NCBI GenBank assembly: GCA_965279065.1
Contig: OZ257134.1
Location: 3,534,001-3,598,000, forward strand
Direction: 5' to 3'
DNA: 64,000 bases
DNA from: JAKAXS01 sp965279065
GTDB lineage: Bacteria > Pseudomonadota > Alphaproteobacteria > Rhizobiales > Hyphomicrobiaceae
Shown: positions 61,622-64,000 of the stretch, piece after piece
How the letters are laid out: every line of letters begins with the position of its first letter
Numbering within the stretch: position 1 is the stretch's first letter
Position numbers and translations under genes: made by a program
The notes under the pieces: model-generated
What the model was told of the DNA's origin: nothing
The model's database searches: none
What the model saw: only the letters and a program-made list of their open reading frames with translations

Positions 61622-62317
61622 TTAAAAATCGAGGTCCGTATAGTTTAACGGCGGCGGCACCCCCGGCAACCGGTCCGTCAGGATTGCCCGGAAGGACTTG
61701 CGCGACTTGATGCGCGAGTACCAGGTCTTGACCGCCGGATAGTCCTCCCAGGGCACCTCACCGAGATAGTCGGCGCACGACAGGTGCGCGGCGGCCGCCA
61801 TGTCGGCAAAGCTCAGATCTTCGCCGGCGAGCCACCCACGGTCGTCCGCCAGGTGGGAGATGTAACTCATGTGATAGCTCAGGTTGGCGCGGACCGCCCG
61901 CAGCACGCCGGTGTCGGGCGACTGCGGAACGTCGGGCCGCATGCGCGCGTACACCCTCTCCGCCAGCAGCTCGCGCGTCATCTCGCGGTGCATCTTCCCA
62001 TGAAACCAGTCGACCAGCCGACGCACCTCGGCGCGCTGCGCAACATGGCCGGGAAACAGCGGCAAGTCCTCCCGCGGCGTCTCACCCCGTGCCAGGTCGT
62101 CGGCGAGGTATTCCGAAACGGCGTACGCGCCGCACACGGCGGCCCCCGTCGCCGTCCGCAGCACCGGCAACTCTCCCGCCGGATTGAGCGCGAGAAACTC
62201 CTCGCGCCACTCCCAAGGGAACTCTTCGACGAGGTCCGCCTCCAGGTCGAGTTCACCCAGCGCAATACGGATCGAGCGCGAGTGCGGGCACAGACGGAAA
62301 TGCGTCAGGGCATACAT
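61622..62317 (-). CDS. glutathione S-transferase family protein
   Basis: Protein of 231 residues from ATG 62317. The thioredoxin-like domain (1-80) begins YALTHFRLCPHSRSIRIALGEL, with NPAGELPVL as the cis-Pro region, and the helical domain follows with WLAGEDLSFADMAAAAHL. The active-site residue may be the Cys or Ser of LCPHS. The frame continues to 62422 but without family features. It shares the leftward run with queG and is encoded divergently from uppP. Substrate unknown. Confidence 0.9.
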   Translation of the reverse strand: MYALTHFRLCPHSRSIRIALGELDLEADLVEEFPWEWREEFLALNPAGELPVLRTATGAAVCGAYAVSEYLADDLARGETPREDLPLFPGHVAQRAEVRRLVDWFHGKMHREMTRELLAERVYARMRPDVPQSPDTGVLRAVRANLSYHMSYISHLADDRGWLAGEDLSFADMAAAAHLSCADYLGEVPWEDYPAVKTWYSRIKSRKSFRAILTDRLPGVPPPLNYTDLDF

Positions 62318-62528
62318 TCGTGCGGTCCAGACCTCACTTGGGGGATCAGACGACAGCCCGGGCCTGTCCGAAGGAGTTGGCAGCCGGCTGGCGCAGGGAT
62401 GCGCAGCGTCCATCCACCTCATGCCAGTCCCGATCCCCGCTCTGGGCCGGCGCCGCGACTTATGCCATAACCCGCCGCGATTGACTCACCCATATTGCAG
62501 ATTCCACAGACCATGGGAGCCTCTGATC

Positions 62529-63329
62529 ATGCCCACTTGGCAAGTCGTCCTGCTCGGCCTGATTGAGGGTTTGACGGAGTTCCTGCCCGTCTCTTCCACC
62601 GCCCATGTCGTTCTCGCCGGACATTTCCTTGGCTTCGACTCGCCCGGCAAGACGTTCGAGATTTTGATCCAGCTTGGCGCCATCCTCGCCATTCTTACGG
62701 TTTACTTCGCCAAGCTTTGGCAGATGGCACGCGACCTTCCCTCCGACCCTGGAACGCAGCGCTTTGTTCTCGGAGTGCTGCTGGCCTTCCTGCCGGCGAT
62801 GGTATTGGGCGCCGCGCTCAATCAGACGATCGACGTCCTACTCAATACGCCCTTGATTATCTGCATCGCTCTCATCCTCGGCGGCATTGTCTTGCTCGTG
62901 GTCGACCGCCTGCCGTTGCAGCCGACCATCACGCGCGTCGAGCAGATCCCGCCGATGATGGCCTTGAAGATCGGCCTGTGTCAGTGCCTCGCGATGGTGC
63001 CGGGGGTTTCCAGATCCGGCGCAACCATTGTCGGCGCCATGCTGATGGGAACCGACAAGCGCACTGCGGCCGAGTTCTCGTTCTTTCTCGCCATGCCCAC
63101 CATGGCCGGCGCTTTCGCCTTCAAGCTGCTGAAGTCCTGGGGCAGCCTCTCGACCGATGACGCCCACGCCATCATTCTGGGTTTCATCGTCGCCTTCGTC
63201 GCCGGCGTGATCGTCGTCCGCAAGCTATTGGACTACGTCAGCCACTACGGCTTCAGCATCTTTGGCTGGTGGCGCATTCTGGTGGGCACCGCCGGCCTGA
63301 TCGGCCTCTATGCCCTGGGTCAGCTCTAG
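62529..63329 (+). CDS. uppP: undecaprenyl-diphosphatase UppP (BacA)
   Basis: Polytopic protein of 266 residues with the two signature blocks EGLTEFLPVSSTAH near 13 and MVPGVSRSGATIVGA near 155, plus about seven to eight helices. It removes phosphate from undecaprenyl diphosphate, recycling the carrier used by peptidoglycan and by the polysaccharide genes at the left of this window. The ATG at 62529 has ggag about 10 nt upstream; the open frame upstream overlaps the GST gene and is not coding. Confidence 0.96.
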   Translation: MPTWQVVLLGLIEGLTEFLPVSSTAHVVLAGHFLGFDSPGKTFEILIQLGAILAILTVYFAKLWQMARDLPSDPGTQRFVLGVLLAFLPAMVLGAALNQTIDVLLNTPLIICIALILGGIVLLVVDRLPLQPTITRVEQIPPMMALKIGLCQCLAMVPGVSRSGATIVGAMLMGTDKRTAAEFSFFLAMPTMAGAFAFKLLKSWGSLSTDDAHAIILGFIVAFVAGVIVVRKLLDYVSHYGFSIFGWWRILVGTAGLIGLYALGQL

Positions 63330-63379
63330 CAACATGCGCGAGGTAGCCACCGAGCGGACGGCAGGCGCAGCAGTAATGC

Positions 63380-63844
63380 CTATGCCGCGTGCGATGTGAC
63401 CGGCGAGGTCAGCACGTCGCGCAATGCTGACGCGTCCCGTGCGCTGCGCAACTGCTCCAGTGTGCTCGGCTCACGCACCAGCCTCGAGATACGCGCCAGC
63501 GCCTTGAGGTGATCGCCACTGGCATGTTCCGGCGCCAGCAGCAGGAAGATGAGGTCCACCGGTTCGCCATCCTGGGATTCGAAATCGATCGGCGAAGCCA
63601 GCCTGGCGAACAGGCACGAAATGCCCGACAGCCCCTTGATCTTGACGTGAGGGATGGCGATGCCCCGGCCGAGGCCCGTGGAGCCGAGCCGTTCGCGTTG
63701 CAGCAGCGCATCGAAAATCTGCCGCTCGTCGACCCCGGTCGCAGCTGCGGCGCGGCTGGCAAGCTCATGCAGCGCCTGCTTTTTGCACGTAACGTCGAGC
63801 GACGGCAAAATACCGTCAGTTGCCAGAAGATCTCTCAGATCCAT
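63380..63844 (-). CDS. ptsN: nitrogen PTS EIIA component PtsN
   Basis: Protein of 154 residues, usual for EIIA-Ntr, with the active His66 in GRGIAIPHVKI and LLLAPEHASGDHLKALARISRL near 105. It takes phosphate from NPr and regulates potassium transport, stress and carbon/nitrogen balance. I chose ATG 63844 by the family start (DLRDLLATDGILPSLDV). It follows hpf in the same direction at 103 bp, a conserved pairing. Confidence 0.95.
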   Translation of the reverse strand: MDLRDLLATDGILPSLDVTCKKQALHELASRAAAATGVDERQIFDALLQRERLGSTGLGRGIAIPHVKIKGLSGISCLFARLASPIDFESQDGEPVDLIFLLLAPEHASGDHLKALARISRLVREPSTLEQLRSARDASALRDVLTSPVTSHAA

Positions 63845-63947
63845 TAGTCCGTCCACCCAGTTGCGACCGCCGCGCGTGACGCAATGCATCAAGCGTGCCG
63901 GTTGTCGTCCCTGATCCTAATGGGCCCCTGCCCATGCACACGCGCGA

Positions 63948-64000
63948 CTAGCCTTTAGACCCCGCGCCCGCCCCCGGCTTCGGATCGATCCATCCGATAT
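63948..64000 (-). CDS. hpf: ribosome hibernation promoting factor, C-terminal end (partial)
   Basis: Only the last 16 codons are inside the window. They read IGWIDP followed by a Gly/Ala/Lys tail and a TAG at 63950-63948. IGWIDP is the typical end of the long-form HPF C-terminal domain, and the place directly upstream of ptsN agrees. The rest lies beyond the right edge. Confidence 0.72.
   Translation of the reverse strand, partial: IGWIDPKPGAGAGSKG

Noticed and set aside
1..64000. tRNA, rRNA, insertion sequences, prophage or integrase genes
   Set aside because: None was recognised on either strand; short or divergent RNA genes could still be missed by reading alone.

Overview
The window looks like a chromosomal segment of a high-GC alphaproteobacterium, most likely of the order Hyphomicrobiales (Rhizobiales). 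The main evidence is a complete PhyR-NepR-EcfG general stress response locus with GGAAC-N16/17-CGTT promoters, HWE-family histidine kinases, the rplU-rpmA-acetyltransferase-obgE order, and ptsN next to hpf. The genus cannot be told from the sequence alone.

Layout. (1) 0.1-13.5 kb is a surface-polysaccharide (O-antigen type) locus. It carries a full set of homologues for UDP-ManNAc3NAcA synthesis (WbpA, WbpB, WbpE, WbpD, WbpI), three GT4-like glycosyltransferases, and a PglC-PglD-PglE-like trio (phosphoglycosyl transferase, acetyltransferase, aminotransferase). At its left end an intact LPS-type hisH is followed by a decayed hisF, so the amidine-forming branch appears lost. (2) 13.6-16.8 kb holds small exported or membrane proteins, a pentapeptide-repeat protein, an FkbM methyltransferase and an AT-richer patch. 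(3) 17.2-24.8 kb is a type I secretion island: a 1485-residue protein (Calx-beta, sugar-dehydrogenase-like beta-propeller, then alternating jelly-roll and cadherin-like domains in nearly identical 747-bp units), followed by its ABC exporter and HlyD-type adaptor. (4) 24.8-30.8 kb has a Wzx-like flippase, a glycosyltransferase with a broken tail copy beside it, a small acidic protein plus MgtC pair, and an OpgC-SGNH pair. (5) 31-41 kb is a signalling region: a NosP-like FIST protein with a NahK-like hybrid kinase and a LuxR-type regulator, then HWE kinase, PhyR, EcfG, NepR, a DUF1328 protein, CsbD and a CHASE-HWE kinase whose N box is degenerate. (6) 40.8-53.7 kb is mostly housekeeping: L21, L27, RtcB, Obg, an Mrp-DUF971 fusion, SpeD, AsmA, a secreted nuclease, CreD and an Ntn-hydrolase-like protein. 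(7) 53.7-64 kb has a TctABC carboxylate uptake operon with an XRE-cupin regulator, a coiled-coil exported protein, a YeeZ-like reductase, QueG, a GST, UppP, PtsN and the end of hpf.

How parts fit together. The sugar-nucleotide enzymes, glycosyltransferases, PglC-type initiator, flippase and UppP are all steps or support functions of undecaprenyl-phosphate-linked glycan assembly. I see perfect or near-perfect EcfG promoter motifs in front of the DUF1328-nepR-ecfG run, csbD, the acidic-protein/mgtC pair and (weaker) a Pro/Ala-rich membrane protein, so part of the stress regulon lies around its own regulators.

All calls come from reading the sequence and comparing it with remembered family motifs. 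No database search was run.
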